A model generated the notes under the pieces. It saw only the letters and a list, made by a program, of their open reading frames with translations, had not been told where the DNA came from and ran no database searches. Shown here one piece after another: positions 1-8,397 of a stretch of 64,000 bases of DNA; within the stretch, counting starts at the first letter, position 1, and each line of letters starts with the position of its first letter. The DNA lies in assembly GCA_017965445.1 (NCBI GenBank), contig JAGCPZ010000009.1, forward strand, positions 1 to 64,000, given 5' to 3'. Both the position numbers and the translations under genes were made by a program. This DNA is from Fibrobacter sp. (lineage in GTDB: Bacteria > Fibrobacterota > Fibrobacteria > Fibrobacterales > Fibrobacteraceae).

Positions 1-29
1 AACCAAAGAGCTTCCTCAAAGAGGTAAAT

Positions 30-635
30 ATGTCCTCCTTCCGCGGACCTAAAGGTAAAGTAGCACGCTCTCTCGGCGTTGCCGTTTCTCAGAAGACTCA
101 AAAGGCTCTCGACCGCCGCAACTTCGCACCTGGCCAGCATGGTCAGACCCGCAAGAAGTCTGCTTCCGTTTACAAGCAGCAGTTGGTCGAAAAGCAGCGT
201 CTTCGTTTCACCTACAACATTTCCGAAGCTCAGCTTGCCAAGGCATACAAGGAAGCTAACCGTCGTGAAGGTTCTGCAGGTGACAACCTGATGATCTTGC
301 TCGAAACACGTCTTGACGCTGTCGTCTATCGCATGGGTTTTGCCCGTACGATTTTCGCTGCCCGTCAGTACGTTGCACACGGTCACTTCACTGTGAACGG
401 TGTTCGTAGCTTCTCTCCGAGCCGCCTCATCAAGGCTGGCGACGTGGTTGCCGTTCGTGAACAGTCTAAGGAACACGTGCAGATCAAGGAAGCAATCGCT
501 TCTGCAGCTGCCGCTCCGGAATACTTGTCTGTCGATCTCGGCAAGATGCAGGGTACTCTCGTGAAGCTTCCGCTTCGCGACCAGATCCCGGTCAAGCTCG
601 AAGAACAGCTCGTCGTGGAATACTATTCTCGTTAA
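30..635 (+). CDS. rpsD: 30S ribosomal protein S4
   Basis: Primary 16S rRNA-binding protein that nucleates assembly of the 30S body. The 201-residue product is full length for the family. It has the basic N-terminal region (start MSSFRGPKGKVARSLG) and, from about residue 92, the S4 RNA-binding domain (TRLDAVVYRMGFA, then VNGVRSFSPSRLIKAGD). The ATG is preceded by a clear GAGGT ribosome binding site five bases upstream. It is followed by a terminator and then by a minus-strand gene. The usual neighbours rpoA and rplQ of the alpha operon therefore do not follow it here; what lies upstream is outside the window. Identification is secure. Confidence 0.98.
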   Translation: MSSFRGPKGKVARSLGVAVSQKTQKALDRRNFAPGQHGQTRKKSASVYKQQLVEKQRLRFTYNISEAQLAKAYKEANRREGSAGDNLMILLETRLDAVVYRMGFARTIFAARQYVAHGHFTVNGVRSFSPSRLIKAGDVVAVREQSKEHVQIKEAIASAAAAPEYLSVDLGKMQGTLVKLPLRDQIPVKLEEQLVVEYYSR

Positions 636-676
636 TAGAAAACCGTCCCGAGTTGCAAAGACTCAAGCTTTTAAAG

Positions 677-705
677 ACGCTCGCAGTAATGCGGGCGTTT
701 TTATT
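677..705 (+). terminator. Rho-independent terminator of rpsD
   Basis: An 8-bp stem (ACGCTCGC with GCGGGCGT, one T-G wobble) with a 6-base loop, followed by a T-rich run. It lies about 40 bases after the rpsD stop and ends that transcription unit. Confidence 0.85.
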
Positions 706-892
706 TTATCACAAAAGCAAGTTTTTCTTCGTAAGACAAGTCATTTATGGACTTGCCTACTTTTTGAGCGTAAGCAACGAGCGCTCGATGATCATACCTA
801 CAAGAAGGAGCGTCTTTATAAGGATTTGGAAAACCCAAATATTCGCTTTGAATATCCGCTAAATTCATGGTCTTTTTATCAATTCCACTCAT
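701..892 (-). CDS. Small conserved-looking protein overlapping a GNAT gene
   Basis: Product of 63 residues starting MSGIDKKTMN; no family recognised. The chosen ATG overlaps the last 14 bases of the upstream GNAT-like gene, and a GGAG lies ten bases before it inside that gene, which suggests translational coupling. The C-terminal part (DHRALVAYAQKVGKSINDLS) looks like a small helical domain. An ATG eight codons further in is an alternative start, and a longer reading upstream would overlap the neighbour more. The stop overlaps the rpsD terminator region. Function unknown; the pairing with an acetyltransferase-like gene recalls toxin-antitoxin arrangements, which is inference only. Confidence 0.6.
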   Translation of the reverse strand: MSGIDKKTMNLADIQSEYLGFPNPYKDAPSCRYDHRALVAYAQKVGKSINDLSYEEKLAFVIK

Positions 893-1433
893 ACGTGTAA
901 TTCTCCAAAAGCTTTTGGGCCGCATTAGGTTCTATCAAAAAATGATACGGATGAAGAATTCCAACGAAAGAACATCCGAGCAACTCAATATAGTGATTTA
1001 GAAGTTCCTTGTTAAGAGCAAAACCATACACAAAGCCATCAAAGCCCCATTTAAAAGACATGTCCGCAGCGATTGCAAAAAGATGACCACCTACACCACT
1101 ATATTTTTTCTTTCCAAATAAATATATGTTATTTCTTGGAGCAGTACAAGCCCAATGCAAATACACAGCTCGGATATCAGAGTCTTGTTTTAGCGCAACA
1201 AGCCCCTGTATTTCATTATTTCGTTTTAGAGCTAGCGCAAATACATCAACATTTAAAGGGACCTTAACCCAATCAATTCCCCAACCATTGGACGAATTAT
1301 ACTTTTTTAGAACAGAACGACTTTCTATTTTAAAAACGAAAGTTTCTTCTATCAATCCAGTTTCCAAATCCTTGAGACACGGAACTAATTCATCAAGCCA
1401 TATATCAACACAGCCTTTTAATATATCTTTCAT
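879..1433 (-). CDS. GNAT-like acetyltransferase
   Basis: Protein of 184 residues with a GNAT-like core. Strands around FALALKRNNEIQGLVALK are followed by an acetyl-CoA pyrophosphate-binding-type loop (SGVGGHLFAIAAD) near residue 112 and a helix leading to a FALNKELLNHY segment. The ATG was chosen because an AGGAG lies five bases upstream; a further nine codons upstream are open but lack a site. Base composition is more AT-rich than the flanking genes. It overlaps the following 63-residue gene by 14 bases. The family assignment is by pattern and the acceptor substrate is unknown. Confidence 0.65.
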   Translation of the reverse strand: MKDILKGCVDIWLDELVPCLKDLETGLIEETFVFKIESRSVLKKYNSSNGWGIDWVKVPLNVDVFALALKRNNEIQGLVALKQDSDIRAVYLHWACTAPRNNIYLFGKKKYSGVGGHLFAIAADMSFKWGFDGFVYGFALNKELLNHYIELLGCSFVGILHPYHFLIEPNAAQKLLENYTYEWN

Positions 1434-1632
1434 TTTTTCTCCTTTCCCGCCTACATGCAAAAAAAACGGGATTACTCTTTTTTTACGAATATAGAATCAT
1501 AGAATGTCAAATCATGACATTTTCAATTTTATTTGAGTTTTTATGTGCGTTTCGATAAACACCAACAACACTTTTTCAATATTTCATCTTGTAAACAAGA
1601 CAGTAACCCAATACATTTCTATTTTACTTGTC

Positions 1633-2751
1633 ATGAGAAACATCTTTGAAGAAATTGGTAAGACTCCCGCCGAAATCGAGGCAAAACTGAACAAGGCTTT
1701 CGCCCAGCTCTTTGCGGGCGACCGCGAAAATGAACGCATTTGCTTTGACAAAGGCGACGACATGGCGTACATTGTGGATATCGGCCACAACGACATCCGC
1801 TCCGAAGGCATGAGCTATGGCATGACTGTTGCAGCACTCCTCGGCAAGCAAGACCTTTTTGACAAGCTCTGGAAGTTTTCCAAGACGCACATGAAGAACA
1901 CCGAGGGCGATTTGAAAGGCTATTACGCCTGGCAGGTTTCGACCGCCGATTTCTCGATGATGGACCCGGGAGCAGCCCCGGATGGCGAAGAATATTTTGC
2001 AGCAGCACTCCTTTTCGCCGCAAAGGTTTTCAATAACGAAGAATACAAGCGTGACGCAGTCGAACTCATCAACGACATGGCGCACAAGCCGCAGTCCGGC
2101 GACGTCTATACAATGATGGATGCGAATGCGGGCCTCGTGCGATTCTCGCCGATGAAAGGCAACGACTACACCGACCCGAGCTACAACACGGTCGCGTTCT
2201 ACAGAATGTACGGTGAAGCAAGCGGTGATGAAATTTGGAACAAGATTGCAGACAACAGTGTTGCCTACTTGAAAAAGGCTTGCCACCCGGTCACGGGACT
2301 TGCCGCCGACTACAGCGAATTTGACGGTACGCCGAAGAAAACGCCGTGGCATCCGGAAAGCGATTGTTTCTGCGGAGATGCATGGCGCGTTGTTTGGAAT
2401 ATCGGACTTGACGCCGCAAAATTGCAAGACAAAGGCAAACGCGCCGACGTGAGCGAATGGGAAATTTCTGCAGTCCGTAAAATTCTCGGCTACCTCCACA
2501 GCCGCCGCCCGTACCTCGCCGACATGCGTGTTGACGGGAGTGCATTCCCGCGCGAAGCAAGACTTGCCACGGGTGGCCTCATTGCCATGAATGCAGCAGC
2601 AACGATAGCGCTCCCCGCAGGCGATCCTCTCATCAAGCCATTTGCAGAAGACCTGTGGAACATGGAAGTCCCGACAGGAACTTGGCGCTACTACGACGGA
2701 TTACTTTATATGCTCGGGCTCCTCGCCTGCTCTGGGAAATTTGACGTGTAA
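1633..2751 (+). CDS. GH8 reducing-end xylose-releasing exo-oligoxylanase-like glycosidase
   Basis: Glycoside hydrolase family 8 protein of 372 residues. The stretch DIGHNDIRSEGMSYGM carries the family's general acid glutamate (about residue 58), followed by KGYYAWQVS and a long alpha/alpha-barrel pattern ending in TGTWRYYDGLLYMLGLL. There is no signal peptide, and the closest family type I know with this length and motif is the cytoplasmic Rex enzyme, which trims xylose from the reducing end of xylo-oligosaccharides. That role fits a hemicellulose degrader. The ATG at 1633 was chosen over an upstream in-frame start at 1543 because the intervening 30 codons are AT-rich and do not resemble the family; no good ribosome binding site is visible at either. 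GH8 is confident, the exact specificity less so. Confidence 0.88.
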   Translation: MRNIFEEIGKTPAEIEAKLNKAFAQLFAGDRENERICFDKGDDMAYIVDIGHNDIRSEGMSYGMTVAALLGKQDLFDKLWKFSKTHMKNTEGDLKGYYAWQVSTADFSMMDPGAAPDGEEYFAAALLFAAKVFNNEEYKRDAVELINDMAHKPQSGDVYTMMDANAGLVRFSPMKGNDYTDPSYNTVAFYRMYGEASGDEIWNKIADNSVAYLKKACHPVTGLAADYSEFDGTPKKTPWHPESDCFCGDAWRVVWNIGLDAAKLQDKGKRADVSEWEISAVRKILGYLHSRRPYLADMRVDGSAFPREARLATGGLIAMNAAATIALPAGDPLIKPFAEDLWNMEVPTGTWRYYDGLLYMLGLLACSGKFDV

Positions 2752-2760
2752 GAAATTACT

Positions 2761-2830
2761 GGACCCTTCGCTACGCTCAGGGTGACGAAAGCGAAACGTC
2801 ATCCTGAGTGCGGAACGCCCGAAGGCTTCA
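2761..2830. repeat. Head-to-head pair of CTTCG...CTCAGGATGAC-type repeats
   Basis: Two copies of an interspersed repeat lie in opposite orientation after the GH8 gene: ACCCTTCGCTACGCTCAGGG followed by TGAC, then GTCATCCTGAGTGCGGAAC and onward. Related copies occur near 24427, 51266, 56498 and 56549. The pair lies between convergent genes and could form hairpins that end transcription from both sides. Confidence 0.7.
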
Positions 2831-2837
2831 GTCATTT

Positions 2838-4163
2838 CTAGTGTTTCTCGACAACGCGGCCTAGCGGGGTCTGCATCTGGCGGCGCTGTTCGGCATAGAT
2901 GGTCGGTGCAACGATGTGATAGATAGCCTCTTTCACCATCGTCCCGACGTTGAACGCGAAAGAATCGAACACGTAGCGATAGCTTTCAATCGTATCGTCA
3001 AAGCCAATGACATACGGCGGAGACAACTTTTTCGCCTTGAAAAAATCTATCAGCGATGCCGCCACCCAATCATTCGAACAGACAAACTTATCGAGAGTCG
3101 CGTTTTGCAACAAGGATTCAAGAATGTTGTTCAAAAAATCCTGACGTTCAACGCCATCACGTTCCGCGGCATCAGCCAAATCAAACGGTGAAGCAAACCG
3201 GTCATCGACAAGCGGAATCACGTTGGCACCGGCTTCCAGCAAGCCCTGCAATCTGGCTTTAGACCAGAAGCTCGCATGATAAGGCGAAAGGTAATGCACC
3301 TGCCCCACATTTTTATTCTTGAGGTAACGCCCGACAATCACACCAGCTTCCTTGCCGAACGCCACATTATAAAAAGCCCATTTCTTTTTATTGCGCGCAA
3401 TTACAGGAATAACGTCAGGTGCGTATTCCCACCAAACTGAAATCGGATTTTTAAACGAAGCGAAATGAGCAAACAACTTCGAGGCATCATCGACAAGCCA
3501 CGTCGAAAGGAACACCCCTAAACAATGCGAGTCGTTCTTTACAACAAACTTTTCACCTGTCGATAAAAAAAACTGGTTCAATGATTCGTGATAACCAATA
3601 AATTTCACAGCTATTTTCTGTTCCGCAGCAATCTGCGCAAAAGTGCGGAAAACATCGGACTCGCGTTCCGACTCAATTTTCAAACGCCCAAATTCATCAG
3701 AGCGATGAACAAACAGAACATAATTCAGTTTTTCAATACGGCGTTCCTCGCTAAAGAAGAATCGGTGCCCCACATGCCGCAAAATACCCTGGGAACATTT
3801 CAGCATCAGGAATTTCTTGATAATGTACGGAGAGACGTTATAACGGTTCGACAATTCCTTGCACGAAGGCAGTTCGTCAAACGCATTCAAGAAGCCACTG
3901 TCCAAATCGTTCTGAAACAACCGTTCCACAACAGAATAGACACTTTCTTCAGGCTTCACTTCAATCACGGGCGCTTCGCCCCAAAAACAGCCCTTACCAT
4001 GAACAAGTTGAATGCGGCCTTCTTGTGCCAGAAGCCGATACACTTTATGAACCGTATTCACAGAAAGATTCAGCCGTTCCGCCATTTTCCGCACGGATGG
4101 CATTTTTTCGCCATCACGGAACCCAGCATCTATAACAGATTTTTTTACATCTTCGATTAACAA
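2838..4163 (-). CDS. GntR-like transcription regulator with tandem winged helices and a periplasmic-binding-protein-like domain
   Basis: Protein of 441 residues. Residues 1-63 form a GntR winged helix (KMPSVRKMAERLNLSVNTVH is the helix-turn-helix). Residues about 73-135 look like a second winged helix (ELPSCKELSNRYNVSPYIIK). From about 148 onward there is a LacI/PBP1-like sugar-binding fold (GVIVGRYLKNKNVGQVHYLS, then PPYVIGFDDTIESYRYVFDS). The start is TTG at 4163, preceded by AAGAGG nine bases upstream and by an in-frame stop just before it. It is convergent with the GH8 gene and divergent from a secreted protein gene. A role in sensing a sugar and controlling nearby carbohydrate genes is plausible, but the ligand is unknown. 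Confidence 0.8.
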   Translation of the reverse strand: MLIEDVKKSVIDAGFRDGEKMPSVRKMAERLNLSVNTVHKVYRLLAQEGRIQLVHGKGCFWGEAPVIEVKPEESVYSVVERLFQNDLDSGFLNAFDELPSCKELSNRYNVSPYIIKKFLMLKCSQGILRHVGHRFFFSEERRIEKLNYVLFVHRSDEFGRLKIESERESDVFRTFAQIAAEQKIAVKFIGYHESLNQFFLSTGEKFVVKNDSHCLGVFLSTWLVDDASKLFAHFASFKNPISVWWEYAPDVIPVIARNKKKWAFYNVAFGKEAGVIVGRYLKNKNVGQVHYLSPYHASFWSKARLQGLLEAGANVIPLVDDRFASPFDLADAAERDGVERQDFLNNILESLLQNATLDKFVCSNDWVAASLIDFFKAKKLSPPYVIGFDDTIESYRYVFDSFAFNVGTMVKEAIYHIVAPTIYAEQRRQMQTPLGRVVEKH

Positions 4164-4231
4164 CTTTCAAAACCTCTTCAATTCATAAAATAAAAAAAAT
4201 TTCCTCATCGAAATTTTGTACATTTCCTTTT

Positions 4232-4843
4232 ATGAGAATCGGATTAATATTTATACTTTTATCAGTTTGTATTGCCGCTGCAGCCCCAGCTAAAAAGAGT
4301 CCTTCAAAGAACAAGTTCAAAGACCCGCGTGACGGGCACACATACAGGATTGTCAAAATAGGAAACCACAACTGGCTTGCCGAGAACCTTACATACAAGA
4401 CTCGCGGCAGCTACTGCTATAACGACGACAACGACAACTGTCACAAGTATGGTCGTCTCTACACATGGAAAGCGGCCATGAACGCCTGCCCCACAGGATG
4501 GCGACTTCCCGACCGCAAAGACTGGAATTTTTTGAGCAAGTATCTTGGTGCAAGCAAGAAAAATGGTTTCAGGGTCAAGCAAGCAGGCCAGAGAATCTGC
4601 TTTGGCAACAACGAAATGTGGAGTCCATACTGCGAAGCAACCAAATCGTCATTCAACGTTCCTGGCCAAAACGACGCCCATTTTGCATACGAAGACATGG
4701 ACAAGTCCGCGTTCTTCTGGACAGCGACCGAAGAGACGACTTACATTGCAAACTTCGTGACCATCGGTGGTTACAACGAACGTTATGCGGAACGCGCCAT
4801 CGAAGAGAACAATGCGTTTTCCGTCCGCTGCATCCAGAAATAG
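4232..4843 (+). CDS. Secreted Fibrobacter major paralogous domain protein
   Basis: Secreted protein of 203 residues. A signal peptide covers residues 1-18 (MRIGLIFILLSVCIAAAA), and the rest is one copy of the Fibrobacter succinogenes major paralogous domain (TIGR02145 type). Landmarks are DPRDGHTYRIVKIGNHNWLA, the CPTGWRLPDRKDW segment, a FFWTATEE box and the final FSVRCIQK. The same landmarks close the two large lipoproteins at 42.9-47.3 kb. The function of this domain is not known; cell-surface location is inferred from the signal peptide and paralogues. It is divergent from the GntR-like regulator with 68 bases between them, so both may share a control region. Confidence 0.88.
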   Translation: MRIGLIFILLSVCIAAAAPAKKSPSKNKFKDPRDGHTYRIVKIGNHNWLAENLTYKTRGSYCYNDDNDNCHKYGRLYTWKAAMNACPTGWRLPDRKDWNFLSKYLGASKKNGFRVKQAGQRICFGNNEMWSPYCEATKSSFNVPGQNDAHFAYEDMDKSAFFWTATEETTYIANFVTIGGYNERYAERAIEENNAFSVRCIQK

Positions 4844-4886
4844 CGAATATCGATAACCTAAAAAAAAATTAAAGTTTATACAAAAC

Positions 4887-4912
4887 GCCCCAGAAGCAGA
4901 ATCTTCCGGGGC
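4887..4912. terminator. Bidirectional terminator between convergent genes
   Basis: A 10-bp stem (GCCCCAGAAG with CTTCCGGGGC, one imperfect pair) around a 6-base loop lies between two convergent genes. T runs on either side are short, so it could serve both strands weakly. Confidence 0.7.
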
Positions 4913-4945
4913 TTTAAATGTAATTACAACAAGTTAACGATTATC

Positions 4946-5488
4946 CTAGTTTTTGAGCAATCCTTGTTGTTTGTGGCGTGGCGGAGGAACGTCTGTCCTC
5001 ACATCATTCCTGCCATTTAGATTGCGGTTTATCTTTTCGCATTCGCTTATGGAACGAGCCACAAAGAACCTGTCCTGTCGCGGGTCATAGCACTCAATAC
5101 GATCAGCCCTGTTGCGACGGAAATCAATTTTCATCCAGATATCGCCATTGGTGCAGTAGAAATTATAGTAGCGTTCCTTTTCGCCACGGATGCACTGACC
5201 AAAGCTATACATCTGTTGTTCGTTTTGATAACGTTCCATAAGGATTCTATCGTAACGGTCGCACTTCGGTTCCGCATAAGTGCAACGGATCTGCGGAGGA
5301 GGTGGTGGCGGTGGCGGAGGTGGTGGTGGTTGTGGAGACGGCGGTGATGGCGGAGGAGGTGGCTGAGGAGCCGGAGGAGTTACGCGTTCGCTTTCACTCT
5401 TCTTTTTGTTGATGTTAATCGTCAACGCCATTGCGGATGTGCTTAGAAGCAAAAGCGACATGGCTGCCGATATAATTACCTTATTCAT
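4946..5488 (-). CDS. Secreted proline-rich protein of unknown function
   Basis: Product of 180 residues. Signal peptide residues 1-21 end at AMA. A very proline-rich stretch follows from about 37 to 66 (runs of 5-12 prolines broken by S and Q). The C-terminal domain of about 110 residues holds six cysteines (CTYAEPKCD, GQCIRGEKE, FYCTNGDIW, ECYDPRQD, SECEKINRN) and is likely disulfide-bonded. No family recognised. The proline stretch probably acts as an extended spacer across the envelope or away from the surface, which is inference. It is convergent with the preceding gene. Confidence 0.8.
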   Translation of the reverse strand: MNKVIISAAMSLLLLSTSAMALTININKKKSESERVTPPAPQPPPPPSPPSPQPPPPPPPPPPPPQIRCTYAEPKCDRYDRILMERYQNEQQMYSFGQCIRGEKERYYNFYCTNGDIWMKIDFRRNRADRIECYDPRQDRFFVARSISECEKINRNLNGRNDVRTDVPPPRHKQQGLLKN

Positions 5489-5847
5489 AAGTCCTCATCT
5501 TATCTAAATTGTTATAACAAAAATAATATATAAAAGAGCTCTTTCAAAAACAACAAATAATTGTTGCAACAACAACTTTATCATAATTTGAGAGAATTAT
5601 TCTGCGCAAAAAAAATGAATGCAACCTTACGATGCATTCATTCATCTAAATAAATTTGTAAGCGGTCGCCGCGCTCGGCTTTAGATTAATGAAAAACAAC
5701 TTCGTTGTTTTTTTAGATATTGCGCCTCGGTCATGTAAGTCCGCAAGCGGCCTCCCGCGACACTCGGCTTATATCAACTTATCGCTTTGCGATTCTTTAA
5801 TCAGCGGCTCGGCAATGTCCATGCAAGCATGGCCGCTGCACTCGCCT
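5489..5847. repeat. Gene-free stretch with a three-copy interspersed repeat and small hairpins
   Basis: The right part holds one partial copy (5659-5682) and two fuller copies (5722-5768 and 5807-5849) of a repeat of about 45 bases, beginning GCCTCGGTCATGTAAGTCCG and ending CGACACTCGGCTT. The copies are separated by small hairpins: AAAAACAAC-TTCG-GTTGTTTTT at 5692-5714, and ATCGC-TTT-GCGAT near 5781. A further copy lies on the other strand at 24248-24289. The left part (5489-5640) is AT-rich and should hold the promoter of the proline-rich protein; no clear -35/-10 pair was picked out. Confidence 0.7.
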
Positions 5848-6438
5848 TCAAATTAATTCTTCCGCGGTGATTTTTTCGTCGTGTTCGGGTTCTTGATAGC
5901 GGATTTCCGGCACCTGAACCTGGTTCTGGAAATAAGCCTTATGCGCTGCAATCACTTTTTCACGAGCAAACGCAGCATCCTTCCATTCACCAATCTGAAC
6001 ATCCTTCCCTTCCAGTTCCTTGTAGTTCTGGAAGAAATTCTTCGTGATACGGAGGAACATCTGATCGACATCGGAAATATCGCAGAACGGACGCGGGTTG
6101 AACGTCGGAACGCCTAGAACCTTATAATCTTTCTTGCCACCGTCGGTCATATCAAGCGCACCAATAACGCGGCAAGTACAAACCGTACCCGTAATCATGG
6201 ATGCGGGGCTGTAAATAAGCATATCCAAAGCGTCGCCATCATCGGCCTTAGTGCTCGGAATAAAACCATACGTGCAGGGGTAGCTCATGGAGCTCAACAG
6301 GCAACGGTCCAGACGAAACACATGCAAACGTTCGTCATATTCATACTTCAAATTCGTGTCTTTGCCGATTTCCACGACGCAATCCACTTCATAGGGATAT
6401 TTGCGTCCGATAGGAAGATCCAGGTAGTTAATGGACAT
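5848..6438 (-). CDS. ppa: Inorganic pyrophosphatase
   Basis: Soluble family I pyrophosphatase, 196 residues, hydrolysing PPi to two phosphates and so driving biosynthetic reactions. The substrate and metal site shows as YPCTYGFIPSTKADDGDALD, containing the D-x-D-x-x-D signature; downstream are GTVCTCRVIGAL and the F-x-x-Y-K-x-L-E-G-K region. Length is close to that of bacterial enzymes, with a short charged C-terminal tail (EPEHDEKITAEELI). The gene stands alone between a repeat region and an outer-membrane protein gene. Confidence 0.95.
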   Translation of the reverse strand: MSINYLDLPIGRKYPYEVDCVVEIGKDTNLKYEYDERLHVFRLDRCLLSSMSYPCTYGFIPSTKADDGDALDMLIYSPASMITGTVCTCRVIGALDMTDGGKKDYKVLGVPTFNPRPFCDISDVDQMFLRITKNFFQNYKELEGKDVQIGEWKDAAFAREKVIAAHKAYFQNQVQVPEIRYQEPEHDEKITAEELI

Positions 6439-6546
6439 TTGTTCTCCATAGGCCCACGTTGAGCCTCTTTTTTTTATTTCAAAATTGCAAGATAAATTTA
6501 ACTTTTTTTTACAAAAAAAACAAGGGGGCGTTCTTTAGTCTAGAGG

Positions 6547-7881
6547 CTACCTATTGCGCCAACGAGACGTTGCAGGCTTGTCAAAGAACCCAAAGTAAAA
6601 TTTCGGTTCGCCATAATCGGGGCTATAGCCGACTTCAAAACGGATACGGTCAATAGCAGGAAGGACTAGATGAATACCGCCATACACGGCTCCTTCATAG
6701 TTTTTCCACTTGGGGGCTCCTTCGTCCCAAAGCAGGCTGCCATCAAACCCGGCCACCAGCTGGAGACCATAGAAGAAATTGACTCCACACAGCGAAGCAG
6801 GGCGGCGTTCCAGCAACACAAAGCGTTCTTCGAGCGTAAGCAAAGCTTCATGAATGCCCAGGTACATCGAATCGGCATAATGGCCACGGAAAGAATTTTC
6901 GCCGCCATGATAGAAGTAATCATAACGGTTTACAGTCCCCGGACGCAAGCGCACCAACGCCGAAGCCCCAGTCACAAAAGGACCGAACGAATAATAGGCA
7001 CGGCCATCTTCCAAGAATTCCGTATAATGCTCATCGTTCATCTCGCGGAAACCCATGTGCATCACGGAACTTTCAAAGTAAACGCCCTTGCGGGTATCAA
7101 TTTCGCTATTGCGGAAATCCACAGCAACGCCAAGTCCAAATTCCGGCAAATGCCCCGGACCGCCTTCTAGATAACGGTAGGCCGTATGTCCAAGAAGGGC
7201 AAAATGCGGAATCAGTCTCCATTTTACATCCAAACTAAATATCCAACTGGCATCCCGGAACCCGCGAATATCATCCCAACTGTTCGTACGCAAGAACTCA
7301 AAGTTCCAGCCTACCGGGAGTTCCATGAAGTAGGGAGAGCTGGCATAGACGGCGTACTCATTTTTTTCGAAAATCGGGCTGACCGCCGTACGGTATTGCA
7401 ACTCGGCACGAATGTCTTCGCCAAGAACGTTCAAGTTCGCAAGCGCAAGTCCAATCATGAAACCATCGCGGTCCGATGTCTTGGTCGTGGGAGACGGAAT
7501 CCAACGGAAAATTTCCTTGAAATGATAGACAAGCTTTGTTGCATTTAGGGAATGCGACGGTTCAGCGGCGCCTGCAAAGATGTCGTTAATAGACTCTTTA
7601 GCCGGTTCGCAGGTCACGGTAATATCGGTAAAAAGGTCGAGATCTTGGAGTTTCAGTTTTTCCAATTCAAAGATTTTTTGCGAAAAAGACGCCCCAACTT
7701 TGTGAACGAGTTCCCGCAAAACAACGTGGTCTTTTGTGTATTCAAGCCCCTTAAGTTCAATCGAAGCGATTGGAGTTCCATCAGAACATTCATAAGATTC
7801 TTCATGGAAAACACTAAACTGCGCGGCATACGAAGATGCCACAACACCAATAAGAAACAATAAAAGCGTATTCGTTTTCAC
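6547..7881 (-). CDS. Omp85-superfamily outer-membrane protein with one POTRA domain
   Basis: Protein of 444 residues beginning at a GTG. Signal peptide residues 1-19 end in YAA. Residues about 38-90 resemble one POTRA domain (PIASIELKGLEYTKDHVVLR, then LQDLDLFTDITVTC). The remaining 300 residues alternate as in a beta-barrel and contain GGENSFRGH, the counterpart of the conserved (V/F)RG(Y/F) motif of Omp85 barrels. BamA has five POTRA domains and TamA three, so this is a short form. Possible roles are assembly or secretion of an outer-membrane protein, or lipid handling. No partner gene lies next to it. Confidence 0.78.
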   Translation of the reverse strand: MKTNTLLLFLIGVVASSYAAQFSVFHEESYECSDGTPIASIELKGLEYTKDHVVLRELVHKVGASFSQKIFELEKLKLQDLDLFTDITVTCEPAKESINDIFAGAAEPSHSLNATKLVYHFKEIFRWIPSPTTKTSDRDGFMIGLALANLNVLGEDIRAELQYRTAVSPIFEKNEYAVYASSPYFMELPVGWNFEFLRTNSWDDIRGFRDASWIFSLDVKWRLIPHFALLGHTAYRYLEGGPGHLPEFGLGVAVDFRNSEIDTRKGVYFESSVMHMGFREMNDEHYTEFLEDGRAYYSFGPFVTGASALVRLRPGTVNRYDYFYHGGENSFRGHYADSMYLGIHEALLTLEERFVLLERRPASLCGVNFFYGLQLVAGFDGSLLWDEGAPKWKNYEGAVYGGIHLVLPAIDRIRFEVGYSPDYGEPKFYFGFFDKPATSRWRNR

Positions 7882-7932
7882 AATCTAAAAATAGAAAATT
7901 GCTATATTTGGAGCACTCCAATTGAGGTGATT

Positions 7933-8397
7933 ATGTTAGACTTTTTCGCAAACTACTGGCCCTACATCCTGATCCTGGTTGTGGGTATTCTTTTATTTTT
8001 CGCCATCCGAGGCGCCCTGAAAGGTTTAAAGGCAAGAAGCCCCTTCAACATGGAAAATATCCGCAAGAGCACCGAACCCAACTTCCTTGCTCTCCAGCAG
8101 AAGTCCAAGGCTTTGCTCGCCGACGCCGACATGATTTGCGAAATCAAGCCGGGTAGCGACCAGGTTATTCCCAAGAAAGAAGACATCAAGTTTTTCCGTC
8201 GCGCCGTTTCGCAGAAGTTCAAGCTTGCCGTTTTCCAGGTTCCGGGCACCAACAAGGTGGTGTTCTTCTTCTGCAAGACAGAAGCCGGCATCAAGAGAAG
8301 ACTCCAGAACTTGGTCATCAACCAGAAGTTCCGCGAAGGCAAGCCGCCCTACATGGACGAAGCTACCGGCGAAAAGCTGAGATATCCGAAGGCCTAA
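7933..8397 (+). CDS. Single-pass membrane protein of unknown function
   Basis: Product of 154 residues with one N-terminal membrane helix at about residues 8-27 (YWPYILILVVGILLFFAI), followed by a basic, probably cytoplasmic domain (NIRKSTEPNFLALQQKSK). A later segment KLAVFQVPGTNKVVFFFCKT looks like a beta hairpin. The ATG at 7933 follows a strong GAGGTGA; the GTG two codons upstream lies inside that site and is less likely. No family recognised. It is divergent from the Omp85 gene with a short shared upstream region. Confidence 0.75.
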   Translation: MLDFFANYWPYILILVVGILLFFAIRGALKGLKARSPFNMENIRKSTEPNFLALQQKSKALLADADMICEIKPGSDQVIPKKEDIKFFRRAVSQKFKLAVFQVPGTNKVVFFFCKTEAGIKRRLQNLVINQKFREGKPPYMDEATGEKLRYPKA

